64,000 nucleotides of DNA. Origin: Echinostoma caproni. Its lineage: Eukaryota > Platyhelminthes > Trematoda > Plagiorchiida > Echinostomatidae. Position numbers and translations under genes: made by a program. Every line of letters begins with the position of its first letter. The first letter of the stretch is position 1. Below the pieces are notes generated by a model. It had not been told where the DNA came from and did no database searches. It saw nothing but the letters and a program-made list of their open reading frames with translations. The stretch lies in contig UZAN01039790.1 in assembly GCA_900618425.1 (NCBI GenBank), positions 1 through 64,000 on the forward strand, written 5' to 3'. Below, one piece after another: positions 46,501-58,378 of this stretch.

Positions 46501-47900
46501 ATATATATAAACTTCCTGGAACGGACCTGATGCTCCATCAAGTGAAGCCTGCACACATAGCAGCATTTTAGATAATATCGCAGTGTTAGAACAACCATAT
46601 TGACACACATTTATAATCCAGGGGAAGTTTACCATAACGTGTAGAAACATCAGACATCCCCTCTGTTAAACTCAAATAATTACATGCGATATTATAGGAC
46701 TGTGGTTTGTCATTATTTGGTCAAATTGGACTTATGCTGGACGAAAATCCAGTCCCTTTCGTGGAGTGCTAAACTACGTTTTTGCCACACTTTGAATTAT
46801 AAGCTCCTCAATGGAAGATAACACTTGCCAGTTTGTTTGATTTTTCATTTGAGTACGCCTACCTGTAGTGAAACGATAACTGAACAGTATTTATATGGAA
46901 TGAACTCAGTCAGAACTGATCATTTTGAAATACAATTTCAGACGTATAATAGGTTTTAATATCTCATGATCCTGCCGTGGCATTTTGAGTAATATTTGAA
47001 AATAGGGTGGTTAAATTAAAGCCTAAGTCTATGTAAAATGGATGTGATTTTGGACGTCACATTCTGCGGACGTTCTCGTTGTCCCGTTAATCGTGAAACC
47101 CAATGACACGGATTGCGTTTTCTCGCGCGAAGACGTGAGCATGCTCGCTGGGTGTAAAACGTGGGTTCGTGAACCCAAAACGAGATGAAGAGACTGGATC
47201 AAACGCTTTATGGGACGTAGTTCGATAAAAGGAAGTAAAATAAAAAGATTATTAAGAAGATTCTGCTGAACTGACTTGAATGCTTAACTTGTTTTCAAAC
47301 AATGTCCAGTATCTATCAGATGAACCAGAATAGCACCTGAAATTGACCTGTAATCAGCTTTGCACAATCAGCGATGGTGGTGTTCATGAATGAACTATCG
47401 ACTCAACTAAACGAGGTTCAGTGCGTCGTTAACAAATCTAGACAATTTATTAACCATCGATGCGGTCTGTATCGGTAGGTTATCTCAATTACGTATGGTT
47501 GATGGTGGGAGCCTTTAAAAAAGTAGATTAAGAAGAGTGGACTATGGATTTTACTGTCATCTTCATTTCTTTAGTAAGGACATCTGCATTAACTTTGGAG
47601 GCGCGTGAGGTGAAATCTGATGCAAAACTTCCTCCATTCATCCCTTTTCTTTTACCGCTTACTTAAGAACGGTTTTTGTAATAGAGGAACTTGCATATAG
47701 TGAGCGCAGAATCCAAGGCAGGAGAAAACAATACCGGCATAGCCATGTGTAATGGTGAAATAATCCGGCATGGAATCATAAATAAATGATAAACCATCGT
47801 CAAGCTCGATGCCTACACTGGTCACGTCGATTTTCCTGTAGTCTCACAAGGATGTAGGGTTGAAGGTATCGTGTGTGTTGAGGATGCTCGAAGTCGTGGC
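43600..47900. other. mostly unassigned DNA with a few weak frames
   Basis: Frames worth noting but not claimed: 44105-44347 plus (donor-like GTATTAT at about 44276), 45111-45377 plus (proline-rich end), 45881-46090 plus, and 46366-46650 minus (protein-like, with a possible CAG acceptor). 45430-45480 contains a short match to the repeat unit at 6.5 kb (GATTGTTTACAGGCACTAGGC, TGTTGATGG). One ambiguous base at 43672. The remainder is AT-rich with no motif. Confidence 0.35.
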
Positions 47901-47914
47901 CCAGCCATCTTTTC

Positions 47915-48139
47915 TTGTCATTCCACCCTCCACAATATCACATCTGTTTTCAATATCATACCAAAATTTCTGATCAACTATCTGATGGCTATACTTCCAA
48001 ACACATACGTCCGCCTGAACTGACTGTCAGACGAATCGCCATAGTTTTCAATTCTATTCTGATTCATGGTAGTCTATCATATGGATGCTTCTCATTTTTA
48101 TCCGGGATGAGTTTAATCAAACTGTTACACATTTTTTAA
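47915..48139 (+). pseudogene. probable CR1-like thumb fragment
   Basis: A 74-codon frame with VRRIAIVFNSILIHGSLSYGC resembles the stretch FVFSSILPHWLYASPVIFPDLL of the element at 40-42 kb, a segment after the RT thumb. There is no other motif, so the assignment is tentative. Confidence 0.35.
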
Positions 48140-48336
48140 TTATATTATTTTAACAAACTGGCTAACCTTTGACACCAGGAGGAATGCGACACTTTTTCAG
48201 GTTCCTATTGTCCTCCTACTGCTTATCCTGATCATATTAGTAGTACAACTTTCAAAAGCTAGAAATATTTACCGGTGTTTAAGATCTTTCGGTGCGACAT
48301 AGGCTGCTGTCAACTCAAAATCCTACGGAATTCAGA

Positions 48337-48465
48337 GTGAACGTTGCCGTAACAGACATTTGCGGATTTTCGGATCCGTACCTATCCACCTCTTATCTAC
48401 CTACTATTCGACTATCGAAAATTCTGTTTCAATGTTTGCTACCTATGGAAAATCGTGGTATACAA
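48337..48465 (+). CDS. possible exon, unknown protein
   Basis: The frame reads RVNVAVTDICGFSDPYL, STSYLPTIRLSKILFQCLL, then PMENRGIQ before a possible donor ACAAA|GTAATC at 48466. A candidate acceptor is ACGGAATTCAG ending at about 48334. The acceptor lacks a good pyrimidine tract, so this is weak. The overlapping minus-strand frame 48526-48933 is further right and shows no motif. Confidence 0.25.
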
Positions 48466-49199
48466 AGTAATCGACTTTGCCTCTTCTGTTCTGGAACCGC
48501 TTCCTGAAAACAAGGAAGCTGTGAATTAATCTGAAGTTTTTACCCAAAGTAGGACTGTATCAGAGGTTGATAAGATTCTAATTTGCCCTCTGAATGTGTA
48601 ACACACTTGGCATATTCTTTCACAAATTGATATCCCGAAACTCGTAGGATGCATGGACATTTCTAGGAGCCCGCCCATCTTTATGGATGTTGAATATCTA
48701 CTCAATATTTGGCGCTGACGCGTGCAACGTGGTACTGTTTCCTGTGGGATTGGTCTCATAAAAATACGTAACAAATGCCAAACACTAAAACGACACAAAA
48801 CGTGCTGTTGAGATAGGTTGAAATTTCCTGTGTATAACAAATGCGCCAGCACATTGCCATTCATTCCACTCGGTATTTTAAACAGCTGCCTTTTCCAACT
48901 TTCGGTACCTGATTTTAAGAGTACAGCCAGCACTTAACGCTCCATTAAAAAGGTGGCCCTCTTACTATCACTGTAAGTGCTCTGAAGAAATTTGAAAAGA
49001 TGCTCTGACCCAATTTTACCTCAGTTAAATAAAATTAGGGTACTTTATTTGCCCGCGGTTCTAAGTAGTCCAATTTGTTGATCCAGCATCCGCATCACAT
49101 TAAATTCTGTAATCCCTTAGTTACAAACGCAANAATATAGAAGACCTTATTTTAGACCAGAGCCTTGCATTTACGAGAGTGGAGAAAAGACAAACTGCC

Positions 49200-49800
49200 T
49201 TTTATTGTAGACCATGTAGTCCTTCTTAGAAAATTCTTTCTTCAGGGACTCTTGTCGAAAATGGGTTACAGGCTACTATGACTTCACCTACTTTATGTTC
49301 GGTAAGTAGGATGATAACCTCATTTAGGCTACCAATTTTTGTTCTAATAATTCAAGCCGATCTACACATTCTGGATCGCCTGTCCTCAACATTTTAACAA
49401 ACAACTTAAACGTCGAAAGGTCACAGCCGTCCACTACATTGCATGTCTTCTGTCCATTGACCTTGAATGGTTGAAACATGTGCAATAAGCATTTATCAAA
49501 GTAAAAAAGCAGACATTTTAAATCTCACTTCTTCTACGTATGGTAGTACCGTTGAATGTAGTATCTTAACTTGTTTTCTCGTCTATTTTATGTCATCGGA
49601 CCCACTGATCTCCATTTATTTTTCCCGATCTGTTATCTAAGTGTTTCATGATAATCAGACGCACTCTGAAACGCATCTCCAGCTATTGAGCTATCCCTCA
49701 TACGGAACTGATCCATTCTATTATCGACCAACCCCCTGATGAGTTTGACTGTTCTATTCACAATGAATGAATAACTTGCATTCCTGGATTGACTTGATAC
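49200..49800 (+). pseudogene. CR1-like fragment related to the 61.7-62.6 kb copy
   Basis: Frames near 49390-49560 read NNLNVERSQ, then after a shift LFSRLFYVIGPTDLHLFF, matching the copy at 61.8-62.1 kb (NNLKVERSQHFKYLG, FSCVLCHSTHCSLDIF). A later frame IRRTLKRISSY matches IRRSLKSISKY there. After an internal deletion it ends in AATGAATAACTTGCATTCCTGGATTGACTTGAT, a worn version of the shared TTGAC tail. Truncated at 5' and internally deleted. Confidence 0.6.
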
Positions 49801-50077
49801 TTCTATCCCCCCCTACCAAAAAAACAACTATCTCAAAATCTCACAATTAATCGAGTAGATTGCAGCATATGACCTGTCTATAGGGGCATCAATTGATGTT
49901 TTTGTTTTTACTTTGAGAGGTAAGCCATACTCTAACTTGTTTCGGGACGTGCCAACCGATATTCATTCATACTACATACCTGAGTAGGGTTATATTATTG
50001 AGTGCTATGCCTGATCATTCTCTCGCTTGACCTGAGTACATCAATGATTCAGGTGCTGTGTCTGGTGCTAGTCCTGC

Positions 50078-50130
50078 AGTGATCCAGTGGTAAGGGTCAT
50101 CAAAATATTGATCCGACAACCTCTACCCTC
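50078..50130 (+). repeat. tRNA-like SINE fragment (second family)
   Basis: GTGATCCAGTGGTAAGGGTCATC followed by AATATTGATCCGACAACC resembles the segment at 35140-35190. It is an A-box-like motif with degenerate follow-up, so I annotate it only as a repeat. Confidence 0.35.
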
Positions 50131-50199
50131 TACCCCAGTCACCCATTTCTCAAGTTTCCGAGACGATCTTTGCATGGGTGCGACCCCCTGGCTGGAGCT

Positions 50200-51560
50200 G
50201 ACTGTACATTTTTGTAGAGGGTGTAAACGTAAAAAAGTGAAAAATTAAATTTCAGTCATATTGCCTCCAAAAATACCAATAATTTTCAGGGTCGACAACT
50301 GATGGAGGATACTGAGATACAGTTTAAAAACGTTGCATCAATAACTTCGAATTCTTCTTAGTTCAATATGTTAAAGGAAATAGTTTTGCGAATTTGTAAT
50401 TTCAATTCAGATTTATCCAGATTCGGAATAACACGGTCGGTATGACCGTGAGGTTCTGCCTCAATGAGTTGCATCAGCGGAACAACCTCTTGATGTTGCT
50501 ATAGGACAGTTTAATCTGTTTATCCAACTTGGCCGTATCACACGTGATGAAGACACGGCTGAAAGTGATTGATTTCATAAGCGCGCCATGCATTCGAACT
50601 CGCGGTCAGTGCAGTGCCCGTGGAGTTCATATATCTCCTGCATATATGTTGTAAGTGATCTCCAAATACCTCGCATCTGTTATTTGTCAAAGTCTATTCA
50701 AGTAGCAGATTGAGGCACTTGGTGTGAACTTACTTTTCAGTTATTTTATTTCTAAGACATTTGCTACAATCAAGATAGCGTTTCTGTACTTTGCTTCATC
50801 TACAATGACTGCTTCGGCATATTCAACCCCAGCATTTTGATTATGATGAGTTACTTGGCAGTTGATTTACTGAACTAAAAGCACTCTTGCCGATGAATAG
50901 AAATTTACAGAACAACGCCAATTTATATTTACAGACGCCAACAAAACAATTGCGTGACCAATTTCCAAACCCCAGGTCAACAATTTATTTGTCTGCAGTA
51001 GGCATTAGCTGAAATGCAGCGAAGACATCCAAGACACAAATCGTGTCATGATGCAACACTGGTTTTTCTTTTCAAATTCGCCACGTTAAAGACCTCTTTC
51101 AGCAACGTCTCCGTACTTGAATCAATTAGTCCAAGTACCTTGGGTATAGGCCGGCGCAAATAACCCGGTCTCATTCTCAGTCTATTTACTGTATAGGTTC
51201 GATGAGCTGAAGTACCCGCATGAACAGATAGCCGGAGAAATTGAGAGAGAAATTGACAAATCAGCTCTGATGAATTAAGACCACCGATGAAATAGTCCTA
51301 GCTAAACGCAATTTCACATATGCTGAAGAACACAACAAGCGGATAACAATTGAATAAAATAAGAAGCCAGCAAACAAGTCATTTATAGTACCCCGTTATG
51401 AGTAAGTCGTTCAAACGGCTTTTCGCAAAAGGGCATTGTGATTCGGAAGCAATCAATTTGTTGGTTCGATGTATGCATTAAAGCCAATAGGGTTGGTTGA
51501 TCCTACACACAAGCAACAGGTATAATTTGTCACATTTGTTGAACAGTTGCTCTGGATGAA
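50200..51560. other. no recognised gene
   Basis: AT-rich DNA with no frame longer than chance and no motif. Likely intronic. Confidence 0.35.
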
Positions 51561-51691
51561 CACCCGTTGATTAATCTAAGCAAGAATGAAAAAAGGACTT
51601 CGTCCGTTCATCATACAGTGCACGCATTTGACAAGGGAGAGAAAAACGAGAGAGAAATAATATTCAAATTTCTAAAATTATTTTTTTTAAG

Positions 51692-51836
51692 TATGGAGAA
51701 GTACGACGTTCTTTTATCTAGCATTCACTTCATCAGATTTCCAGATCTCATTTGCCACCTACAAAGTGAAAGGATACTCGACTCGCTGAGCAGGAAATGC
51801 AAAGGGCGTGCGAACATAAAGTTTCCGAACGTAGGG
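51692..51836 (+). CDS. internal exon with good splice sites, unknown protein
   Basis: The acceptor is AAATTATTTTTTTTAAG ending at 51691 and the donor is GTAGGG|GTAATT with GT at 51837. The frame holds one base, 48 codons and ends in phase 0: MEKYDVLLSSIHFIRFPD, LICHLQSERILDSLSRKCK, then GRANIKFPNVG. An in-frame ATG lies right after the acceptor, so this could be a first coding exon, but the acceptor suggests an upstream exon. Charged helix then basic tail. Product not recognised. Confidence 0.5.
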
Positions 51837-52425
51837 GTAATTTGACTAGGGATAAAATCTAGTGATTCATGAAACGTGTATCTTGAAACTGTTTGGTTGT
51901 AACTGGGGCAAATGGTTCGAAGTAGAACAAGATCAGAAAAATACCAATCACAAAGAATGAAAGGAAAAAATTGAAAATATGAGAGTGTATCAGAATTCTT
52001 CATACTGAATTTTCAGTTGACGGCGTTGTATCCATTCTCATGTGGTTTACTATCAATCGGATAAAACACCCGACCCGTGTGTTTTTGTTCGATTGCAGGA
52101 GGAGGGATGAAACGGATCAGTAAACAAAGAGCACAATAAACTCACAGATCTCGGTAGTGAACTCGCGGAGTGGTAGAAAGTATTCCGTGAATGTGATCAC
52201 CCGAAGTATACGTGTACGAAATTTACAATCCTGAAGTTTGCGTAGATTATTTTGTTTTACAGAATGGAGTTGATTTTTTCCAACTCTAATGAAGTAGAGG
52301 GAACTAGGTCAGATTGTTTTGCATATAGGTTTTCAAATTCCACCTTCATATCCAACTAGTTTGATCTTCTATTCGAACCACAAAACGTTTGGTCCCAAAG
52401 ATAACATTTCTAACAGCATTTTATT

Positions 52426-52740
52426 CTAGTTTATACTATATGGGTTGTCAACACGTTGCTTGGGGTTGGTAAGGTGCTCATCCACTGGCTTGGTAGGGTT
52501 CGGTGACAGAGGTAACGTGGTTTGTCTTCGTTTCACTTGCTTGGAAAAACTAGACTGAGCGTAATCCTCAAAAGATTGTCTTTCAGACGGACAAAAAATA
52601 TTCAACACACGCTCAGATATTACACATATACGCTCTAAATACATGAGATGGTTACACAGTGTATCCTGCTCATTGAGAGCTTGACGTCGTAGTGTCACAC
52701 TGGTTCTGCTCACAAAGGTTTTTCTCAAAACTGTCGAATA
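52426..52740 (-). CDS. candidate terminal exon with poly(A) signal, unknown protein
   Basis: Minus-strand frame of up to about 105 codons: VTLRRQALNEQDTLCNHLM, YLERICVISERVLNIFCPSE, then KRRQTTLPLSPNPTKPV and a stop. A possible acceptor on this strand is AACCTTTGTGAGCAG just before RTSVTLRR. About 15 bases beyond the stop, the minus strand has AATAAA (complement near 52420). A frame with protein-like composition ending next to a poly(A) signal suggests a real 3' exon. It overlaps a weaker plus-strand frame (52741-53016) only at its upstream edge. Family not recognised. Confidence 0.4.
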   Translation of the reverse strand, partial: YSTVLRKTFVSRTSVTLRRQALNEQDTLCNHLMYLERICVISERVLNIFCPSERQSFEDYAQSSFSKQVKRRQTTLPLSPNPTKPVDEHLTNPKQRVDNPYSIN

Positions 52741-53127
52741 ATGATTTGGATACTCCAAATTGGTAACGCAATCATCAATGAACTGATTTCAAGCAAAGTC
52801 CACGACCAGCATCGTACGGGGTTAAACATATTTGTTAAATCCACAAAATACGACGGGGTCCTTGTCCTGCATCCATTGTCGCAATACTCCCACGGAGCAC
52901 GTTCCAAACAAAACAACAAAATGGCAAAAAGTTCGTCATCAGAGATTCGTATTTATACCAATACATTTAAATATGTATCACTAGTTGGGAAAAATTGTCT
53001 CAGAAAAATAAAATAAAATCACATTATTTCACCATGAGACCGGAAATTTGATTCACCGAGGTAACATATTTGTTTGTTTGCTCATCCGATCATAGAGTTT
53101 ACTCGTGAGGAGGTGACCAAGGAAGCT

Positions 53128-53780
53128 TTAGCGCTTGCATAAGTTGTTTTGAACACCGAGAGGGTTGTGCAAACAAATGCTCACCGCCTCTGCTGTTACC
53201 AGCATCCGACAGTTAACCTGCCTCGATAATCGCGTAGGAACTCTATACAAGGGACAGAAAGCCTCGGACACGTCCACAGTGTGATTGGTTTCGACTAGAG
53301 GTGAAACCACTGTACCGGTGAGTGACTTATTGGTTCCGGTGTTTAGCCACATAGGGTGGTGTTCACGAATCCGTTCGGACAATCGCCTGATCGGACGGCC
53401 TATGTAAGTTGTTCCACAGGAACAAGTAAATGAGTACACACAGAATGAGACCGCAGAGTCTGGAACTTTGTGCTTCAGCCGCAAATACAATGGTCTTGAA
53501 CTTCAACATCACACGAAGCTTGGATGCGTAGAAAGTCGTATCGATTGCGTCAGATGATCATCTTTGTAAGATCTAAGCGGCAAAGAAATGTACATGGATC
53601 TTTTTTCTTAACCTCGATGTTTTGTAAAGAGTTCTCCGCGCACTGAATCATCTTTGCTGACTGAAGGATCCGGATACCTGTTACGTTCAAAGGTTGATTT
53701 TATGATACGAAGCTCTTCTTCTAGCTTGTCCTTAGTGAACATTGAAAATAGATGTGTTTGCACTCAACATCTGAGTTAGT
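53128..53780 (-). pseudogene. Penelope-like element 1: RT end and GIY-YIG nuclease
   Basis: Minus-strand relic. The upstream frame (53760 to about 53640) reads HLFSMFTKDKLEEELRIIKS, then ERNRYPDPSV, the helical region after the RT palm in Penelope-like elements. After stops and a shift, the frame 53490-53128 has LRLKHKVPDSAVSFCVYSFTC, SCGTTYIGRPIRRLSERIREH, then HPMWL. This is the GIY-YIG endonuclease: the Y-x-F-x-C...C...YIGR pattern, the catalytic Arg in R-x-L-x-x-R-I-x-E-H, and flanking cysteines are visible. The RT catalytic region is absent. It belongs to a different family from the element at 56.9-58.6 kb. Confidence 0.8.
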
Positions 53781-53979
53781 TATTGCTCATTTCGGACTTT
53801 TAGCCTTTGATATATCGGACTTTTATTTCTCACCATTTTTAAAACATCATAAGTTGAAGAGAAAATCTGGTCTTACAAATTGGTTTGGGGAATTTCGGTG
53901 ATTTCTGAGGACTACCTACCATGGCAGACAGCTTAAACGCTAATTAGTGGATTAAATATAGCCCCGCAAGCTCGGCGAT

Positions 53980-54090
53980 GGGTGATCCAAACGTTTGTTC
54001 TCGTGGTTTGGCTGATAGAGTGCGTGGTGTACCAAAGTGAAGGCACAGTATGTGTGCGCGTTCGAATCCCATCGATGCCACCAATCTTTT
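53980..54090 (+). repeat. tRNA-like SINE head
   Basis: GTGGTTTGGCTGATAGAGTGCG looks like an A box region. About 45 bases later, GCGTTCGAATCCC is a near-perfect B box, followed by CATCGATGCCACCA. The T arm does not pair, and no cloverleaf forms, so this is a tRNA-derived repeat and not a working tRNA gene. Confidence 0.5.
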
Positions 54091-54138
54091 TACGTTGGTG
54101 AAAGCAAATCCTAACGTCCCCATAACCTACAAATAAAG

Positions 54139-54395
54139 TCATAGCTGAAGTGAAGTTTCTGTATATAAGATGCTTATCATTAGAAATATGCATTTATTGT
54201 GCTTGTGCAAGTCACTTATATCGGCAGTGCATTGTAGCAATGCACATTGGTCAGCTTCATTGTTAAAACTTTGCCACCTGGGTGGGACTTCCAATTCGGT
54301 GGTGCTCCAATCCCCAACCAAGCAACGATACCATCAGTTCGTTTCCCAATGTGTTGGTCATAGAAAATTTCACAATTCCGTGAACGAATAAAGCT
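54139..54395 (+). repeat. unclassified repeat-like segment
   Basis: The plus-strand frame reads HLLCLCKSLISAVHCSNAHW, then LLKLCHLGGTSNSVVLQSP. A long open frame, followed at 54391-54420 by an AAG/AGG-rich run, suggests the end of an inserted repeat. It directly follows the tRNA-like head, so the two may be one SINE. The identification is tentative. Confidence 0.35.
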
Positions 54396-54545
54396 AAGAA
54401 GAAGAAGAGGAGGAAGAATAAATTGTCTGACACAAAAGCACATCGTGAGAATACTTGAAATATGTGCTGTGGGATGGAACCGAAAGATCACTAATGAAAG
54501 TAGAAAACAGATGTGGAGATGAAACGACAACTTTAAATATTGTAG
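54396..54545 (-). pseudogene. short CR1-like RT fragment
   Basis: The minus strand reads VVSSPHLFSTFISDLSVPS then YFKYSHDVLLCQTI. These match motif B to motif C of the CR1-like family (GAVLSPYFF... KYADGVVLSQ at 12.2 kb). YADD is YSHD here, so one Asp is lost. The fragment abuts the LTR-like repeat at 54565. Confidence 0.6.
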
Positions 54546-54564
54546 TAATACTAATAGTAGAATT

Positions 54565-55001
54565 AGTAATACGCACGGAATTCAGAACACAAACCACATA
54601 ATAGGAATCACAGAACACTAATCTAGGATCAGTTATCACGGACTGGATGACGGAAGCACTGGACCGCAAGGGCACTAGCACGCAATTTCCCGCGTAGCTG
54701 AGACGCACGAAAAAGGCCACTAGAATGGTAGGTCGTAGTTCGTTTATTGGAAGAAATGAGGGTGATTATATAATATGCACAAAAGAAGACCATGGGGTAT
54801 CTAGGCTTTGACCAATCGTATTGAATTATTGTTTGCATAATCCTGCTTCTGTCTCCACTGTCTCAGATTGGCGGGCAATACCTACCTACGGTGTGTAGTC
54901 AGAAGCCTTACGCGTGTCACTGACATCACCTTTCAAACTTGATTGATCGCATTTGTCCGAAAACTGTAACGCGGTGCTCCATGGTAGGCATCATCACGTG
55001 G
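54565..55001 (-). repeat. LTR-like repeat, copy 2 (solo)
   Basis: Nearly identical to 36207-36636, with the same TATATAA-like and AATAAA-like signals on the minus strand. Differences include a short indel at the CACGTG end (ACGTGGGCCTGGATC here, ACGTGGATCACCTGGATC there) and scattered substitutions. It is followed on the plus side by unrelated DNA, supporting a solo insertion. Confidence 0.6.
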
Positions 55002-55009
55002 GCCTGGAT

Positions 55010-56880
55010 CACCAAAATATACCGTAATTAATAACTAGAAGTATTGATGTATTCCTGGCTGACTTGGCGTAATGGAGCTTTTCCGTGAAGCCATAAGTAT
55101 ACCGGCCAGGAGTGCCAAAAGACTGAATTTTTAAAGGAAGAGATAATCAAAAGGAAATCAGAAGAAAACAACTCGTCAATGAAGAAGAGATGCAGCCATC
55201 TCTGAATCGCCTAAGGATTTACTAGTGACATGAAATACAGTTAACGCAGCGTCCATTGTGAATCTGTTGGGTATATACTCCAACTGCTAAAGGTCAAGTA
55301 GAATTGCTGGAAATGACTTTCTGCCATTTCGAATAGTTTTCTCAATCAAATTCAGGATTATAGATGTCAGCATATTGGGACTGAACAGTGTAGCTTCAAC
55401 CGTTCTCAATGAGTCCTTTGGGGTTGACCAGGAAGATGGGGCTCCTTTAAGTGCTACGTCATCTAATTGTTTGGGGAAACTGCTCGAAATTTGAGAAGAA
55501 CCTGAGTTACACTTTAGGGTCCTTCAGCCGGGAATATATTGGAGGATGGTAGATAGCATGAATCTGGCTCACAAGTGATGGATGGATGAAGGTGATACTG
55601 ACGTTGTTCACGTCCCTGGAATCATTGGAATTTTCGAGCTGTCGGTATATTCTGTCCAACCGCTCCAAGTAACTGTAATCCAAATTTTTCATTGGAAGAA
55701 AAATATGTATCTGAATAATCAGTTGAGACTGAATAAAGTGATACATAAGTCTGATCTTTCCACTTTTGAAACGCTTAATATATTGACATACTGCCCTCTT
55801 TTGACTGATTGTTTGAATTGTTAACATGCTATGTCTAAGAACCACTGTACATTCATTAAGTCTTGATTACCTCGTTGAATGTGATACAATTGCGTAGCTA
55901 AACGAAGTGGGCATATAGAGAGAAAGATCTTAAGTTGATGAGGATTTTCACCAAATCAGCAAATTATTCATTCATAATTCGTCGATCACACGCACAGACT
56001 CTACTGGCAACAAAGAATCATCCCGAAGCAGGGATAAAACAACCTGGTAGACATTCCTAGGAAGTTGGGAAACAGCTAGTCAAGGTCGATCAATTGAATC
56101 AATAATTTACCAGGAATGATAACATCTAACTCGACAAGCCTATATGTGAACATTCCACATGGAGCAAAAGGATGGTTGCACTGAACTAAACTGCTAAGGA
56201 TCAAATAAATTGGGCGAAGCGGACGACCTCCAAACCTCACATGTTACTTTCATCAAATTGTTTTCTTCATGCAAGGTCAACGTGATTTCCAGGCCCGGAA
56301 TACCATAAAGGTAACTGTTGAATCTGTGTTATCAATCAAACTTCAGCAGCAATTGAGTCCTTTCACCTGCAAATCCAGGCACCAATTGTTGTTGTTTGTT
56401 GTTTTTGGTTTTGGGAGCGCTAATCAATTGGGCAATTCCGAGAAGGCTCGAATCAACCGGCCATTTGGAAGCCCTGTCGGATACAGCAACAACGCAGGAA
56501 GACCGGGCCACAAATTATTGGTGAATATATGAATATGCGGCTGTGCCGTTCATACACATTCTGTCAGTGGTGAGTAACACGCTGACTGTGCATGACAATC
56601 ACGTTTTACCAGACTGATTCCTTTGTTTGCATGCTTTTCCACTCGTCGATGCGCACATCTACGTCAAACTAATAGTCACCATCTACGCGCAGTACGTTAA
56701 CTTCATGTTGTCGATTCCAAAAACCCTGAAGTATGTTTGAATACGTTTCCCGATCAGTTGATGGGCATGTGCGAATTTGTTCATCCTCGGCCCGTTATTT
56801 GAAGTGAAACATCAAACCGAGATTTGGTGAAATAAATCAAATCCAACAATTCGACATATGCAGTGATCTGTTGTTCGCAG
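55010..56880. other. no recognised gene
   Basis: A few short frames (55507-55845 minus; 56269-56532 plus) without motifs or clear splice sites. Probably intron or old repeats. Confidence 0.35.
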
Positions 56881-56882
56881 AC

Positions 56883-56913
56883 GTTTAGTAGTCAGGCTAG
56901 GCAACATCATCAG
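56883..56913 (-). ncRNA. degenerate hammerhead-like core at Penelope 3' terminus
   Basis: On the minus strand CTGATGA (complement of 56907-56913) is followed by TGTTGCCTAGCCTGACTAC and then TAAACGTCTGCG, where GAAAC has become TAAAC. The segment is homologous to the plus-strand core at 58379-58409. The changed G12 position would be expected to abolish activity. Confidence 0.5.
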
Positions 56914-58378
56914 TGCAGCTTCGGGGAAGCGCCGGTCCTCAGTGTGACCGCGCCTATGTAGTTCTGTTTGAGGGTTTTGATTGGCCGTGTGTCTCCCTTC
57001 AATCCTATTGATCAGTTGTGACCATTTGTTGTAATTTGATTGGCTGCGTCGTTGTCATGGTGACGCATCCTCTTTCCTCATTGGTTGACTGGCTTTCATG
57101 GACCAACTGGAAACCGGTTTGAACCGGTTTCGAACTGGTTCTGGATCAGTTTTGGCTGGGACGGTTAACGGCCACCAGTGGTTACTTAGGTAATTATAGA
57201 TTGGTTCCAGTTCTATATGTTTGTTTATGCAGTCCCTCCTGGGGTGCATGCTTCGATAAAATCCCGTATCTACTTTGTGGTTCCTCTTCCGATTATTCTT
57301 GCGTTGTCCAGTTCGAAGATATGGTTTTCAACATCCATGTGGAGTAAGATTTGAGACTTCTCCTCGTGTCTATTGACTGCCGGTGTGTGTTCGTTTAGTC
57401 GGGTCTTGAGTTTTCTGCTGGTTTGACCGACTTGGTATTTGTTACAGTTTCAACACTTTAATTTGTAGATGACGTTTGAAGAATATTCTTTTGGCAGTTG
57501 ATCCTTTGGTCTTGATAGGATAGCCTTCACTGTATCCGTTGTCTTGTGTGAAACAAGATATCGTGATGGATGTAATAATCTGGCTGCCATTTCTGAAACT
57601 CCTTGTATATATAACAGTGTTGTTCGTGTGATAGTCAGTCGCTCTTCTTGTTGTACATTTGAGGCTTCTCCCGGGGCTTCGATTGCCGTTCTCTTCTTGA
57701 TCATTGCGTGTAAGCAGCGTAGCACGAAATTTCGTGGGTATCCGTTACGTCGAAACACTTCGAAAAGGTGAGCCTCCTCTGCCTTTTGAAGTTAAAGAGT
57801 GCTCGTTTGAAAAGTGTTTTTACGCAGCTTCTCTTTTGTGCGCTAAGGGATGGTTGCTGTGAAAACTGAGAACCTGGTCCGTGTGGGTTGGCTTTCGGTA
57901 GACGTCGATTTCCGGTTGTCCATCTTCGTTTGACCAACACATCTAGGAAGGGTAGTTGTTCGTTCTGTTCTTTCTCCAGCGTGAATTTGATTTCAGTAAC
58001 CACACTGTTGATTAGGCGATGTGTCTCCTCCGGTTGGCTAGATTTCAGGATGACAAAGGTGCCATCAACTAGCCTGACCCACAATTTCGGGTTGATGAAA
58101 GGAATTGCAATAGTCTTCAATCTCTGCATAACCGCTTCTGCTTCTTGAGATTGGTGATCCCATCAGGGTGCCCTGTTTCTGTTCGTATAGCTGCCCGTCG
58201 AATTGCTTTTACGTGAAAAGACACAGATCCAAAAGGTCCAAGAGGTTTTTCCTGTCAGATCCGGCTAGTGGTTGGGTTATCATTGTCGGTGTTGATTAAA
58301 GTTGCCATTGTTTCTTTCCCCAAGTTGACGTCTATTGAAGTAAATAGAGCGGTGACGTCAAATGAGACAATGAACTTA

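Noticed and set aside
48526..48933. 135-codon minus-strand frame
   Set aside because: Length alone is not convincing; no motif, no acceptor, no poly(A) signal nearby.
53980..54090. Functional tRNA gene
   Set aside because: A and B boxes and a CCACCA end are present, but the T arm does not pair and no cloverleaf forms; it is better explained as a SINE head.
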